The notes: a model not told the origin generated them from the sequence alone. 64,000 nucleotides of DNA from an uncultured Litoreibacter sp. (GCA_947504205.1 CANNGL010000002.1:1-64000), one strand, 5' to 3'. Shown: positions 9,033 to 19,794, counted from the stretch's first letter. A program made the numbers and translations.

Positions 9033-11955
9033 GCGCGCGCCCTCCTTCTGGATCGAAAAACACTGGAGAACATATCTCGACCAATGTTTCGACACCCCTC
9101 AAGTGATCAACCAACTTCAGTTGTTCACCGATCCGGCTCGGGCCATTTCTAACAAATGCCAGCGCCAGTGTGCTGCCCAGCGTCGGCGAGTAGCAAATTG
9201 AGCTTGTGTATCCCTGTTGATGTTCGCGCGTCGGCTCAGCATCCGGGGCAAACAGGAAGGCACCAGCATTCATCTCTTTCACCGATCCGACGGGTTTCAG
9301 GCCGACAAGCCTGTCCCGATCTTCAGAAATCAATGCAGATCGGGCAGCGGCCGTCTTACCAATGCAATCTTTCTTCGGCGAAATCATTCGCTCCATACCG
9401 ATGTCGAACGCGGTCACGCGGCCATGAATCTCAGCATGCGTAATGAACCCTTTTTCGATCCTGAGCACGTTAAGCGCCTCCATGCCGTAGGCACCCCCTT
9501 CCAGAGCGTCCGCTTGCGCTACAAGCAACTCAAACAGGCTCTCGCCATAACGCGAAGGAACGGCAATTTCGTAGGCGTGTTCGCCCGAGAACGAGATACG
9601 GAACAGCCGACCGTTGATACCACCAAGAGCCACTTCGCCACATGACATGAACGGAAAACTGCTGTTGTCGATCTCCTCGTCGAGAATCGAATTGAGCAAG
9701 CTGCGCGCTTGAGGCCCGGCCACGGCAAATTGCGCCCATTGCTCCGTTACCGAAATAAAGTTCACGTCCAGATCGGGTCGCAATACCTGACTGACGAACT
9801 CAAGATGCCGCATCACTTGCCCTGCGGCAGCCGTAGTCGTCGTCATGACGAAATGATCCGGAGCAAGGCGCGCAGTGGTGCCATCATCCATAACGAAACC
9901 GTCTTCGCGCAGCATAAGCCCGTAACGAACACGTCCCGTCTTCAGCGTCGAAAACGTATTGGTGTAGACGAAATCCAGAAATTCTGCGGCGCCCGGTCCC
10001 TGAATGTCGATCTTGCCCAAGGTCGAGACGTCACAAACGCCGACCGCATTGCGCACATAACCCACTTCCCTGTCACAGCTCTGGCGCCAATGGGTCTCGC
10101 CTGCAGCCGGGAAATAACTGGGCCGATACCAAAGACCCGCTTCGATCATCGGCGCCTCGCGGTCCACACTTACATCATGTGATGTAGTGAAACGTTGAGG
10201 TGCGAAACCATCGCCTTGCGCATATGCCCCCATCGCGGCAATCGAGACCGGCGTATAGGGCGGTCGAAAGGTTGTCGTCCCGGTATCCGGGATTGTTCGC
10301 CCGGTCGCGTCGGCCAATACGGCCAGTGCGTTGACGTTGGAGTTCTTGCCTTGATCCGGCGCCATTCCTTGCGTCGTGTAACGCTTCATGTGCTCTACCG
10401 AGCGGAAATTTTCCTGCGCCGCCAAATGCACGTCCTTGACCGTCACGTCGTTCTGGAAATCCAACCAGGCGCGGCCCTTGCCCGGCACGGCCCAAAGCGG
10501 TGATATCACGGTGGGTGCATCCTCCGCTTCAGGACAGTTGGGCGCGCGTGTCTTAAGACCAAGGGTTTTCAAAACCTCCTTCGCCCGGAAAATACCGGAT
10601 TTCAGGCAAGCCTTGGTTGAAAAGCTTCCGCCCGCGGCTCCCGCGACTTCTAGGCCCGGAACCATGCCCGGTATCGGTATGAACGCTGCAATGTTTTCGT
10701 TCCATTGCGGTCGTCCGCCCAAATGACAGGTCAAATGCACCGTCGGGTTCCATCCCCCTGAGATCCCAAGACAATCTGCATCGATCTGCAATGGATTTCC
10801 GCCACGATCAATGCGAATGGCATCGACACCACGACGTCCAATGACATCAGTAACAACGGCGCCTCGATAGATCGGAAAGTCGCCCGAGACCGTGCTATCG
10901 GCGCGACTGTCGATTACAGCCGACACCGTCACACCCGCCTCTTGCAGGTCTTTCGCCGTGTGGAAACAGTCGTCGTTATTGCCGAAAACGGCGACCTTAC
11001 GGCCCGGCGAAACCCCATATCGATTGACATAACCGCGCACAGCCGATGCCATCATAACGCCCGGCCGATCATTGTTACGAAACGCGATGGGGCGCTCCAT
11101 CGCGCCCGCAGCGTACACACAGCTTTTAGCGACTATCCGCCAAAACGTCTCAAGCGGTGCTGCGCCCGGCACCGCGACATGGTGTGAGACACGTTCCAGT
11201 GCGCCATAGGTTCCACCGTCATAAGCGCCAGTCACAGTTGTTCGCTTCATCAAACGAACGTTCTCCATATCAGCCAACTCACTGATTTTCGCTTTGGCCC
11301 AATCCGCACAGGGCATGCCGCCAATGTCATGAATCTCGGAGTTCAACCGGCCGCCAAACCTGAAATCCTCTTCGCAGAGGATCACGTCGGCCCCGGCCTT
11401 GGCTGCGGTCACCGCCGCCATGATCCCCGCAGGACCAGACCCGACAACCAAGACATCGCAATGCGCAAAGGCCTTGTCATATCTGTCGGTGTTGTGCGCC
11501 ATTGAGAGCGAACCCAACCCAGCCGCCCGGCGAATAAAAGGCTCATACACCTTTTCCCAAAAGCTCTTGGGCCACATAAAGGTTTTGTAATAAAATCCAG
11601 CGCCCAACCAAGGCGACAGTAGATCATTCAGCTCCAGCATGTCCCAATTGAGCGAGCCCCAGTAGTTCTGAGCGCGTGCATCCAACCCACCGTGCAATTC
11701 CTGCATGGTCATCCGCACATTCGGTGTGATCTGATCGCCTTTGTGCAGCTCGACCAAGCCGTTCGGCTCCTGAGAGCCGTCCGACATCAAACCTCGCGGT
11801 CGGTGATATTTGAAGCTGCGCCCAACCAATCTCACGTCATTGGCCAGCAGCGCAGAGGCCAAGGTATCCCCCTCAAATCCTGAGTAGGATCGGCCTTGGA
11901 ACCTGAACAAAATCTCTTTTTCGCGGTTGATCTGCCCGCCAGCGCTCAGCCTCAT
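9025..11955 (-). CDS. soxA: Sarcosine oxidase alpha subunit
   Basis: 976 aa; ferredoxin-like N-terminus, NAD-binding VVGSGPAGIMAAVTAAKAGADVILCEED, C-terminal aminomethyltransferase-like domain. Confidence 0.95.
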   Translation of the reverse strand: MRLSAGGQINREKEILFRFQGRSYSGFEGDTLASALLANDVRLVGRSFKYHRPRGLMSDGSQEPNGLVELHKGDQITPNVRMTMQELHGGLDARAQNYWGSLNWDMLELNDLLSPWLGAGFYYKTFMWPKSFWEKVYEPFIRRAAGLGSLSMAHNTDRYDKAFAHCDVLVVGSGPAGIMAAVTAAKAGADVILCEEDFRFGGRLNSEIHDIGGMPCADWAKAKISELADMENVRLMKRTTVTGAYDGGTYGALERVSHHVAVPGAAPLETFWRIVAKSCVYAAGAMERPIAFRNNDRPGVMMASAVRGYVNRYGVSPGRKVAVFGNNDDCFHTAKDLQEAGVTVSAVIDSRADSTVSGDFPIYRGAVVTDVIGRRGVDAIRIDRGGNPLQIDADCLGISGGWNPTVHLTCHLGGRPQWNENIAAFIPIPGMVPGLEVAGAAGGSFSTKACLKSGIFRAKEVLKTLGLKTRAPNCPEAEDAPTVISPLWAVPGKGRAWLDFQNDVTVKDVHLAAQENFRSVEHMKRYTTQGMAPDQGKNSNVNALAVLADATGRTIPDTGTTTFRPPYTPVSIAAMGAYAQGDGFAPQRFTTSHDVSVDREAPMIEAGLWYRPSYFPAAGETHWRQSCDREVGYVRNAVGVCDVSTLGKIDIQGPGAAEFLDFVYTNTFSTLKTGRVRYGLMLREDGFVMDDGTTARLAPDHFVMTTTTAAAGQVMRHLEFVSQVLRPDLDVNFISVTEQWAQFAVAGPQARSLLNSILDEEIDNSSFPFMSCGEVALGGINGRLFRISFSGEHAYEIAVPSRYGESLFELLVAQADALEGGAYGMEALNVLRIEKGFITHAEIHGRVTAFDIGMERMISPKKDCIGKTAAARSALISEDRDRLVGLKPVGSVKEMNAGAFLFAPDAEPTREHQQGYTSSICYSPTLGSTLALAFVRNGPSRIGEQLKLVDHLRGVETLVEICSPVFFDPEGGRARG

Positions 11956-12221
11956 TTCACTGCCCTTGCCACCGTTTCGGCCAACGCCACGGACCTGATC
12001 TCATGGGTACTCATGTTCCGCTCAACCACCAGCCACGCACCGCAACCGGCTTCGTGTTGCCAAAGCTCCGGTCCTAGGCCGGTCGGATTATCCCGGAGAT
12101 GCAAGTAACGATGCATGGCCTGATGATCCTGCTCTTGCGGACGGCGCATGTAGTCATCTGATCCCATATAGTAGAACTCGCGCCGATCACGCTTGCCACA
12201 GAGCGGACAGTTGATACGCAT
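11952..12221 (-). CDS. soxD: Sarcosine oxidase delta subunit
   Basis: MRINCPLCGKRDRREFYYMGSDDYMRRP. Confidence 0.95.
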   Translation of the reverse strand: MRINCPLCGKRDRREFYYMGSDDYMRRPQEQDHQAMHRYLHLRDNPTGLGPELWQHEAGCGAWLVVERNMSTHEIRSVALAETVARAVK

Positions 12222-12233
12222 CTCTCCCCTCCC

Positions 12234-13484
12234 CTAGTGCAGATTGTGCTGCGATCCAGTGCCTTCTTCATCCATAAGGTCACCGGTTTCAAAACGTTCG
12301 AATGTATGGCGTTCCGCCACTTCATGCGGACGATCTTCGGCCATCAGATGCGCCATACACCAGCCCGAGGCAGGCACCGCCTTGAAGCCGCCATAGCACC
12401 AACCGCAATCCATATAGAGGCCGTCAATCTCGGTCCGATCGATGATGAAGGACCCGTCCGGCGTCATGTCCATGATCCCGCCCCATGATCGCAAAACCTT
12501 TGCTTTGCCTATTGCGGGCATCAGCGTCATGGCGGCCTCCATCACATGTTCCATCATCGGCAGATTGCCCCGTTGGGCATAAGATGCGTAAAAATCCAGA
12601 TCGCCACCAAAGACCAAACCACCTTTGTCGGACTGGCTGATATAGAAGTGCCCCATTCCAAAACTGATAACGTTGTCGATGGTGGGTTTCAGCCCTTCCG
12701 AAACAAAGGCCTGCAATATATGGCTTTCTACTGGTATCTTCAGACCGGCCATCGCAGCCACTTGGCCAGATCGACCCGCCGTGACGATGCCCACCCGTTT
12801 TGCCCGGATGGGACCGCGCGAGGTTTGAACACCTGTGACACGCCCACCCTCAATATCGATGCCGCTCACCTCACAGTTCTGGATGATATCGACGCCCTGG
12901 CTATCTGCGCCGCGCGCATATCCCCACGCCACCGCGTCGTGGCGTGCGGAGCCACCGCGGGGATGATAAAGCCCGCCATAGATGGGGAACCGTGTATTCT
13001 CAAAATCAATGAATGGTGCGTGTTGACGCACACCGTCCGGGCTTAGCAAGATTGCATCGTCACCTTGATTGACCATCATGTTGCCGCGCCGTGCAAAGGC
13101 GTCACGCTGACCGTCTGAGTGAAACAGGTTAATGATCCCGCGTTGCGACATCATTGCATTGTAGTTGAGTTCTTGCTCAAGCCCCTCCCACAGCTTCAGG
13201 GAATGGCTGTAAAACTCTGAATTTCCGGGCAAAAAATAATTCGCGCGCACAATAGTCGTGTTACGCCCGACATTACCGCCGCCAATGTAGCCCTTCTCCA
13301 GCACAGCAACATTGGTGATGCCGTGGTTCTTCGCCAGGTAGTAGGCTGTAGACAACCCATGCCCGCCGCCGCCAATAATGATCACATCGTATTCGGCTTT
13401 CGGCTCTGGATCACGCCAAGCGGGACGCCAACCCTTGTTACCCGTCAGACCTTCTTTGAAAACACGAAAGGCATTGTATCCCAT
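12234..13484 (-). CDS. soxB: Sarcosine oxidase beta subunit
   Basis: 416 aa FAD oxidoreductase: DVIIIGGGGHGLSTAYYLAKNHGITNVAVLEKGYIGGGNVGRNTTIVR. Confidence 0.96.
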   Translation of the reverse strand: MGYNAFRVFKEGLTGNKGWRPAWRDPEPKAEYDVIIIGGGGHGLSTAYYLAKNHGITNVAVLEKGYIGGGNVGRNTTIVRANYFLPGNSEFYSHSLKLWEGLEQELNYNAMMSQRGIINLFHSDGQRDAFARRGNMMVNQGDDAILLSPDGVRQHAPFIDFENTRFPIYGGLYHPRGGSARHDAVAWGYARGADSQGVDIIQNCEVSGIDIEGGRVTGVQTSRGPIRAKRVGIVTAGRSGQVAAMAGLKIPVESHILQAFVSEGLKPTIDNVISFGMGHFYISQSDKGGLVFGGDLDFYASYAQRGNLPMMEHVMEAAMTLMPAIGKAKVLRSWGGIMDMTPDGSFIIDRTEIDGLYMDCGWCYGGFKAVPASGWCMAHLMAEDRPHEVAERHTFERFETGDLMDEEGTGSQHNLH

Positions 13485-13530
13485 GCCCGATCTCTCCCGC
13501 GATTGGTCACGGCGTATTCAGACATGAAAA

Positions 13531-13556
13531 CGGACGGGAGTTAAAGGTCCCGCCCG
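13531..13556 (-). terminator. Probable intrinsic terminator of the TadE/TadG-like operon
   Basis: Minus strand CGGGCGGGA cctttaac TCCCGTCCG followed by TTTT. Confidence 0.7.
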
Positions 13557-13597
13557 ACATTGATTTTTCTATTTACGACCCTCGGAGCAGGTAGCGT

Positions 13598-14230
13598 TTA
13601 GATACCGCTACCGTCACCCTCATCGTCGATATCGCCAGCGCCACCTGTGCCGGTTGGTTCATCGGTTTTCACCAGAGTTGGCGCGAAGCGAGGGCGAGTA
13701 ACCATGACGTTTTCAAAGATCTGATTGTCGATGCCAACGCGGAAAACCGGTTGGTAGAAGACAAAGCTCTCAGTGACCACGACCGTTTCATCATCACCCA
13801 TGACCGGGATCCAGGTGCTGTCGGAGTCAATATTGGCCTGGGTCAACTTGGGCTTGTCACCCGTGCTCCATGACCAATCGACGCGATATTTGTTGCTTGC
13901 AGTTGAGTCTTCATCATAGCGAATGAGCGTTACGCGCATCTTCGGTTCGGCGAAACTGTTGACCAGAAAGTCCATCGTGTCGTGCAAACCATCAAGATAA
14001 GGTTCGTCGATGGTTTCCTGACGCGAAATGATATCGCTGATCGTATAAGTCGCCTTCATTGCCAGCGTTTTGTTCCGAAAGGCATCGAACCAAACGAACG
14101 AGGCACAATACATCGCGGCAAGTGCTGGCATGATGATAACCGCCTCAACGGCGACCGAGCCACGATCATCGCGCAACCAGCGCGCGGCATCTCGAACACA
14201 TAGCGTTGCGTATTTCATACGTGCAAACAT
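13598..14230 (-). CDS. TadE/TadG-like pilus assembly protein
   Basis: RDDRGSVAVEAVIIMPALAAMYCASFVWFDAFRNKTLAMKATYTISD. Confidence 0.8.
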   Translation of the reverse strand: MFARMKYATLCVRDAARWLRDDRGSVAVEAVIIMPALAAMYCASFVWFDAFRNKTLAMKATYTISDIISRQETIDEPYLDGLHDTMDFLVNSFAEPKMRVTLIRYDEDSTASNKYRVDWSWSTGDKPKLTQANIDSDSTWIPVMGDDETVVVTESFVFYQPVFRVGIDNQIFENVMVTRPRFAPTLVKTDEPTGTGGAGDIDDEGDGSGI

Positions 14231-14766
14231 TACTTAGGCTCCTGTGCAAAGGCCGAACGTGCAACAAGTTGCATACGGCCACTTGGGTCGGTTTCTAGGA
14301 TCGCACCAAGACCAAATGTTGGATAAAGCGGATCAACAACGAAGCAGGCCCGGATAAACATCAGATCGTTTTGCTGACCGTTCGAGAAGGTCACAACCGG
14401 TTCGGCCGTTTCATTGCGGTCAATACATGTCGCCAACCCGTCAGGCATCAGCCAACTGCCCGTGTCGACAACACGCATTTCCACAAGCAAACTCTGGTCG
14501 CACTCTTTCAGAACTGCAGCCTTCTCGCAGATATTGTCGCGGATATCTTCCTTCGTGAAAGTCTGCCCGGTGCTCAAACGGATCTCGCGCATCGTGACGT
14601 CCAACGCGTGCTCCAGCATGGTTAGCCGGATCGTTGCCATCCCAAGCTCGAAGATTGACACGAAGAGCAGCAGGAAGACCGGCACAACGATCACAAACTC
14701 AACCGTTGCGTTGCCATCCTCTTTCCGCCGGAACCAGCGAGGTAGCAGTTTTGAAAGAACTTTCAT
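14230..14766 (-). CDS. TadE-like pilus assembly protein
   Basis: RRKEDGNATVEFVIVVPVFLLLFVSIFELGMATIRLTML. Confidence 0.85.
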   Translation of the reverse strand: MKVLSKLLPRWFRRKEDGNATVEFVIVVPVFLLLFVSIFELGMATIRLTMLEHALDVTMREIRLSTGQTFTKEDIRDNICEKAAVLKECDQSLLVEMRVVDTGSWLMPDGLATCIDRNETAEPVVTFSNGQQNDLMFIRACFVVDPLYPTFGLGAILETDPSGRMQLVARSAFAQEPK

Positions 14767-14783
14767 CGTTACATTCCCCGCGC

Positions 14784-16463
14784 TTAGTGTGTCAGTTTCA
14801 GACGTTGGATTGTCTTGGCGATAGCGTTGAACGCGTCAGAGATTTCAGTCCCTTCAACCCGGAAGAAGTTGCTCTCCGATGTTGCACAGTTGCGCATGAT
14901 ATTCGCTGAGCTGTCGCTGATTTCAAAGCCGATGGAGAAGATCACCATCGCGTTGCTTTTTGCGGCATCACAAGTGTCATCCAATCGGTTGTTCTTCTCG
15001 GACTGGTTGACTTGGTCAGTGACCTTGTTCCGCCATTCCCAGTAATCGTTGGAATTCCAGTTCTGCGCATAGTGGTGGTAGTATGCATTGTACCGCGTGC
15101 TCACCATGTTCCACAACTCGGGCCAGCTCAGGCGTTTTGCCTTACTCTGGTTCGGGTCGTGGTTGTAGTTCTGTGGGTGATCGTCCCAATAGTCATCATC
15201 AGCGCCGTCGCCATTATTGTCCCAGGTGTACATATCCGAGATGTAGAAGTCGGCATTGCTGTAGAACTGACCGCCATGTGAGTTGCCGCTATTGCCCTTC
15301 CATTCAAGGACCGAAAGCCAAGTGGATTCTTCATCCAACCATACATTGGACGGACCATCTTTATAATCGTCATCCAGCGTATATTGGGTGGTGTTCACAC
15401 CGTCAGTCATGACAACGATCACCTTGATCGCATCATCATCAGTATATGGGCGAGGACGGTCGACGAAGACCGGGTCTACACCCGATACCTTGCTGACAAT
15501 CCCGTTTGCGGATGGGTCCAGCAGGCCAGCCCCCCAACGCATACCCACGTCGATGGACGTGTTGCCACCAGCCGTTAGGGCATCAATTTTGTTCTTCAGA
15601 GCAGTCTTGTCCTGAGAGAACAGCATGATTTCCGAGGAAGACGTCGTCGGACACATAAACAGACGGGACGAGTTGTCGTCTGCTGTTGTGTTCGGGTGGT
15701 TCGAAGAATTCGTATAGAACGGGTCAAAATGCCCAGTCCGCTGATAGGTCGTGTACGAGCCCAAAGTTGTCGATTCGAACTGTGTTTCTGTGAAGTCGAC
15801 GCAGTTGGAATAACTATGTTCTGACGTCACGCTCATCTCATTCAAGATCGCTGCACCAGCATTAACCTGCATGTTGTAGGGAATAATGCTGATCGAAACG
15901 AGATCCTCATTCTGGGCAGTCAGAAGAGTGTCAACAAATTCTTTCGCCGCTGTCTTCAGGTTGGCGAGTTTTCCGTTGCGTCCCATCGATCCTGACACGT
16001 CGAGAACCAGGCTGATCTCAACCTTCTGAACTCGTTCCTCCGCGCCGCCAGCCGCATTTGCTTTCATTGTGTCAATGCCAAGCAGGTTGACGAAGAAGGT
16101 ATTCATCGTGGTGTTGGCGGTCGCCGAAACAGTCCGGTAGTTCAGGCCCTGATCCGGTGTGACGTTCAGATTGTAGTCCTTGACGTCAGACTTCGAGAAG
16201 TAGTCTTCAACCACATCCTCCGGCTGCAAGGGCTGCTGCAAAGCTGCCGCGGCAAGGATCGAACGGTCCAATGTATATTGGATATTCGCGCGTTCGTGCT
16301 CGTAGCGCATGAAGTCGACGGCCATACCGCCTGCGACCAGCATGATAACGAAGATGAACAGACCGAAGATGATCATCGCTCCGTTTTCCTCGCGCACAAA
16401 ACGCTTGGGCGTCGCAGGACGCTCAGTATTTTCGATCAGCCCCAGGCTTTTGTTGTCAGACAT
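14784..16463 (-). CDS. TadG-like protein with von Willebrand factor A domain
   Basis: REENGAMIIFGLFIFVIMLVAGGMAVDFMRYEHERANIQYTLDRSILAAA; VEISLVLDVSGSMGRNGKLANLKTAAKEFVDTLL (MIDAS DxSxS). Confidence 0.88.
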   Translation of the reverse strand: MSDNKSLGLIENTERPATPKRFVREENGAMIIFGLFIFVIMLVAGGMAVDFMRYEHERANIQYTLDRSILAAAALQQPLQPEDVVEDYFSKSDVKDYNLNVTPDQGLNYRTVSATANTTMNTFFVNLLGIDTMKANAAGGAEERVQKVEISLVLDVSGSMGRNGKLANLKTAAKEFVDTLLTAQNEDLVSISIIPYNMQVNAGAAILNEMSVTSEHSYSNCVDFTETQFESTTLGSYTTYQRTGHFDPFYTNSSNHPNTTADDNSSRLFMCPTTSSSEIMLFSQDKTALKNKIDALTAGGNTSIDVGMRWGAGLLDPSANGIVSKVSGVDPVFVDRPRPYTDDDAIKVIVVMTDGVNTTQYTLDDDYKDGPSNVWLDEESTWLSVLEWKGNSGNSHGGQFYSNADFYISDMYTWDNNGDGADDDYWDDHPQNYNHDPNQSKAKRLSWPELWNMVSTRYNAYYHHYAQNWNSNDYWEWRNKVTDQVNQSEKNNRLDDTCDAAKSNAMVIFSIGFEISDSSANIMRNCATSESNFFRVEGTEISDAFNAIAKTIQRLKLTH

Positions 16464-16787
16464 GACACCCTTCCTTGCGCCAGCACGCGCTAATGATCCC
16501 TCAGGACGCAGTTCGTCCAATCGGCATATGATATTTATACTGTGGCGAGATTTGGGCGGTTTTCAGCTGGTTTGGGGCACATTAACCGCAATTTTGGAAT
16601 AACTTATCTAACATCTTAACGACTGTTTCAGGATCAGCACCAATAGTTCTGGAATCAGCCGAAACCCCATGAATTGAACAACCAATCATTAAAAAATGCT
16701 TACGGATTCGCAGGATGCGGCTAGTCTGACTGCAGTCGCATCGGAAATTAACCTTCTTCTTGTCGATGCCCTACCAAGGAATGTTAA

Positions 16788-18218
16788 ATGAAACAAAACT
16801 CCGAACCATCTTTCCGCGACAGTGTGAACATGATGTTCAGCCGTGCTGTCAAACTCATGGATTTGCCCCCCGGTCTCGAGGAAAAAATCCGTGTTTGTAA
16901 CGCGACCTATACAGTGCGCTTCGGGGTGCGATTGCGGGGGCAAATTCAGACATTCACCGGTTATCGGGCGGTTCATTCCGAACACATGGAGCCTGTCAAA
17001 GGCGGCATCCGTTATGCCTCCAGCGTGAACCAAGATGAAGTCGAAGCGCTTGCAGCGCTGATGACCTTCAAATGCGCCTTGGTTGAAACACCGTTTGGCG
17101 GCTCCAAGGGTGGATTGTGCATTGATCCGCGCGAGTGGGACGAACATGAATTGGAACAGATCACCCGCCGCTTCGCTTATGAGTTAGCCAAGCGCGACCT
17201 TATTCATCCCTCCCAAAATGTCCCTGCGCCTGACATGGGCACGGGCGAGCGGGAAATGGCGTGGATCGCTGACCAATATGCCCGGATGAACACGACCGAC
17301 ATCAACTCGCGCGCCTGCGTGACCGGTAAGCCCATCAATGCCGGCGGCATTCAAGGGCGGACGGAGGCCACTGGCCGTGGCGTTGAATACGCCCTTCAGG
17401 AGTTCTTCCGCCATCCAGAAGACATTGCGAAAGCGGGCATGTCCGGCGATCTGGACGGCAAGCGCGTTATTGTTCAGGGCCTCGGGAATGTGGGCTACCA
17501 CGCCGCAAAGTTCCTAAGCGAAGACGATGGCTCAAAGGTCACCGGCGTGATCGAACGCGATGGTGCCATCGTCAACGAAGAGGGGATCGACGTCGAAGAA
17601 TTGCGGCATTGGATCGCGACACATGGCGGCGTCGCCAACTATCCCGAAGGCACGTTTGTCGAGGACGGCAGTTTGGTCTTGGAGCACGAGTGCGACATCC
17701 TGATCCCGGCGGCGCTTGAAGGCGTGATCCACCTTGGGAATGCAGCAAACATCAAAGCTCCATTGATCATCGAGGCCGCAAATGGCCCGGTTACGGCCGG
17801 CGCCGATGAAATCCTGCGCAAGAAAGGCACCGTGATCATTCCTGATCTATACGCCAACGCTGGTGGTGTGACGGTGTCCTATTTCGAATGGGTCAAGAAC
17901 CTCAGTCACATTCGCTTTGGCCGTATGGAAAAACGTCAGGAAGAAGCGCAACACCTGTTGTTGGTCAGCGAATTGGAACGTCTGTCTGCCGACAAGGAGT
18001 TGGGTTGGGAGCTTAGCAAGAACTTCAAGGACAAGTTCTTGCGTGGTGCGGGCGAACTTGAGTTGGTCCGCTCAGGCCTCGATGACACGATGCGCACAGC
18101 CTATCAGGCCATGCGTGAGGTTTGGCACGACCGCGATCAGGTCGAAGATTTGCGCATTGCCGGATATCTGGTGTCAATCGACAGGATTGCTTCAAGCTAC
18201 CGCGCAAAGGGCCTCTAG
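16788..18218 (+). CDS. Glu/Leu/Phe/Val dehydrogenase family (NAD(P)-glutamate dehydrogenase)
   Basis: 476 aa; VKGGIRYASSVNQDEVEALAALMTFKCALVETPFGGSKGGLCIDP. Confidence 0.93.
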   Translation: MKQNSEPSFRDSVNMMFSRAVKLMDLPPGLEEKIRVCNATYTVRFGVRLRGQIQTFTGYRAVHSEHMEPVKGGIRYASSVNQDEVEALAALMTFKCALVETPFGGSKGGLCIDPREWDEHELEQITRRFAYELAKRDLIHPSQNVPAPDMGTGEREMAWIADQYARMNTTDINSRACVTGKPINAGGIQGRTEATGRGVEYALQEFFRHPEDIAKAGMSGDLDGKRVIVQGLGNVGYHAAKFLSEDDGSKVTGVIERDGAIVNEEGIDVEELRHWIATHGGVANYPEGTFVEDGSLVLEHECDILIPAALEGVIHLGNAANIKAPLIIEAANGPVTAGADEILRKKGTVIIPDLYANAGGVTVSYFEWVKNLSHIRFGRMEKRQEEAQHLLLVSELERLSADKELGWELSKNFKDKFLRGAGELELVRSGLDDTMRTAYQAMREVWHDRDQVEDLRIAGYLVSIDRIASSYRAKGL

Positions 18219-18228
18219 ATAAGAAAAC

Positions 18229-18261
18229 TCAACGGAGCCTGCGTTTGCCACGCTCCGTTGA
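18229..18261 (-). terminator. Terminator-like hairpin between convergent genes
   Basis: TCAACGGAGC..GCTCCGTTGA perfect 10-bp stem; on the minus strand followed by GTTTTCTT. Confidence 0.65.
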
Positions 18262-18280
18262 TCCCAAAGCTGGTCTTAGA

Positions 18281-18772
18281 CTAACCATCTCCTTCTGAAG
18301 CGTCGCGCTGCGCCAGGAGCGCGCTGAGCGTATCCGCCATCATCTTCGCATGAGCCGGTTGCGTCACGCCGCCGACGCCCAAACGCTTTCCAACCCGCCA
18401 CCACATACCCGGAGACCAGCCAGCTGGCGCGGGTTCTTTCAGGCGAACCAGAAAGCCGTTGGACGGCTTGAATGCAAACATGCCTCGATCGCAGGCCGCG
18501 ATATCTTCCATTGCCGCAATTACCGAGCCGTCCGACTGAACAAGGCCTTTATCACTCAACTCTATGGTGTAGGCCGTGCCCTGCCACATAAAATATCCCA
18601 TGACCAAAGACCCTACCCCGACGCCAAGCAGAACAAAGGTCCAAATGAATTCTGCAGGTGGACGAGCCGCCGCCAGATAAAGCAGCAGGAAGCCCAGTGC
18701 GAGCAACACCCCGGTCCCCATCATACGGCGTGGGGTAGATGCGTTCAAAACCGCATAGCTTTCAGTAGACAT
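18281..18772 (-). CDS. Hypothetical membrane protein
   Basis: 163 aa with two predicted TM segments (VLLALGFLLLYLAAA; FVLLGVGVGSLVMGYF). Confidence 0.7.
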   Translation of the reverse strand: MSTESYAVLNASTPRRMMGTGVLLALGFLLLYLAAARPPAEFIWTFVLLGVGVGSLVMGYFMWQGTAYTIELSDKGLVQSDGSVIAAMEDIAACDRGMFAFKPSNGFLVRLKEPAPAGWSPGMWWRVGKRLGVGGVTQPAHAKMMADTLSALLAQRDASEGDG

Positions 18773-18837
18773 GGCAAGGGGCCTCCGAGGTAGACCCGAC
18801 CTGCTCTAGCCTGACCAACGACGCAATGCCAGTGCTT

Positions 18838-19794
18838 CTAGCCGCGATTTGGAACGACTTCGTAGCCTGGCTCTTCAGGTTCATCATCGACCATCTCTGC
18901 CGGGAAGCCCGGGGCGCGGATATCCAGACCTGTTGCATCTTCCAGACGTCTGATGATGTTTGGACTGAGTTCGCGCGGGCCATAACGTTCGATCCCGTCT
19001 TTGAAAATCTGGATCATCAGGGGGTTCATTTCCAAAGGCACCGCGGCGCGATCTGCAACCTCCTGAAACAGCCCGATATCCTTGAGCACAAGATCCATTG
19101 TGAATGAAATGTCGCGAGAGCCGTTCAGGATGACCTGACTTTCCGTCTCATGCACAAACGAGGTACCGGACGAAATCTTCATCGCTTCATAGGCGGTGTT
19201 AAGGTCCATTCCGGCAGCCTTGGCAACGGTCAGAGCTTCCGCGCATGTTATCAGGTTGGCTGTTGCCAGATAATTTGTAAGCACCTTCAGAACCGAGGCG
19301 GAACCAAGATCGCCCGTGTGCAGAACGCGCCGCCCCATAGTTGTCAGCAGCGGCAAGATGCGTTCGAAGGTGGCCCGGTTGCAGCCTGCAAATATCGAGA
19401 TATTCCCTGTGTCGGCTCTGTGACAGCCCCCCGAGACCGGGCAATCGACGGCTGCTGCGCCAGTCGCAAGCACCTTGCCGCCGAGACGCTTCACCTCGGC
19501 CTCATCGGTCGTAGACATTTCCATCCATATTTTTCCCGGCCCCAACGCCTCGAGCAAGCCATCAGCACCTTCCACAACCTCTGCGGAAATGGTCGGATGC
19601 GGCAGACAGGTGATGACGGCCTCGCAGGCCACCATCATCTCGCGCGGGCTGTTGGCAACCTTTGCCCCTTTCGCGACCGCTTCAGAGACAAGTGTCTCAT
19701 CGAGGTCGCGAACCATGACGTCATGACCATTGCGCAGCAGCGAGCCTGACAGCTTTCCGCCCACATTGCCCAATCCAATAAAGCCTACCCTCAT
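18838..19794 (-). CDS. NAD(P)-dependent oxidoreductase, 3-hydroxyisobutyrate dehydrogenase family
   Basis: MRVGFIGLGNVGGKLSGSLLRNGHDVMVRDLD; CPVSGGCHRADTGNISIFAGC. Confidence 0.9.
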   Translation of the reverse strand: MRVGFIGLGNVGGKLSGSLLRNGHDVMVRDLDETLVSEAVAKGAKVANSPREMMVACEAVITCLPHPTISAEVVEGADGLLEALGPGKIWMEMSTTDEAEVKRLGGKVLATGAAAVDCPVSGGCHRADTGNISIFAGCNRATFERILPLLTTMGRRVLHTGDLGSASVLKVLTNYLATANLITCAEALTVAKAAGMDLNTAYEAMKISSGTSFVHETESQVILNGSRDISFTMDLVLKDIGLFQEVADRAAVPLEMNPLMIQIFKDGIERYGPRELSPNIIRRLEDATGLDIRAPGFPAEMVDDEPEEPGYEVVPNRG

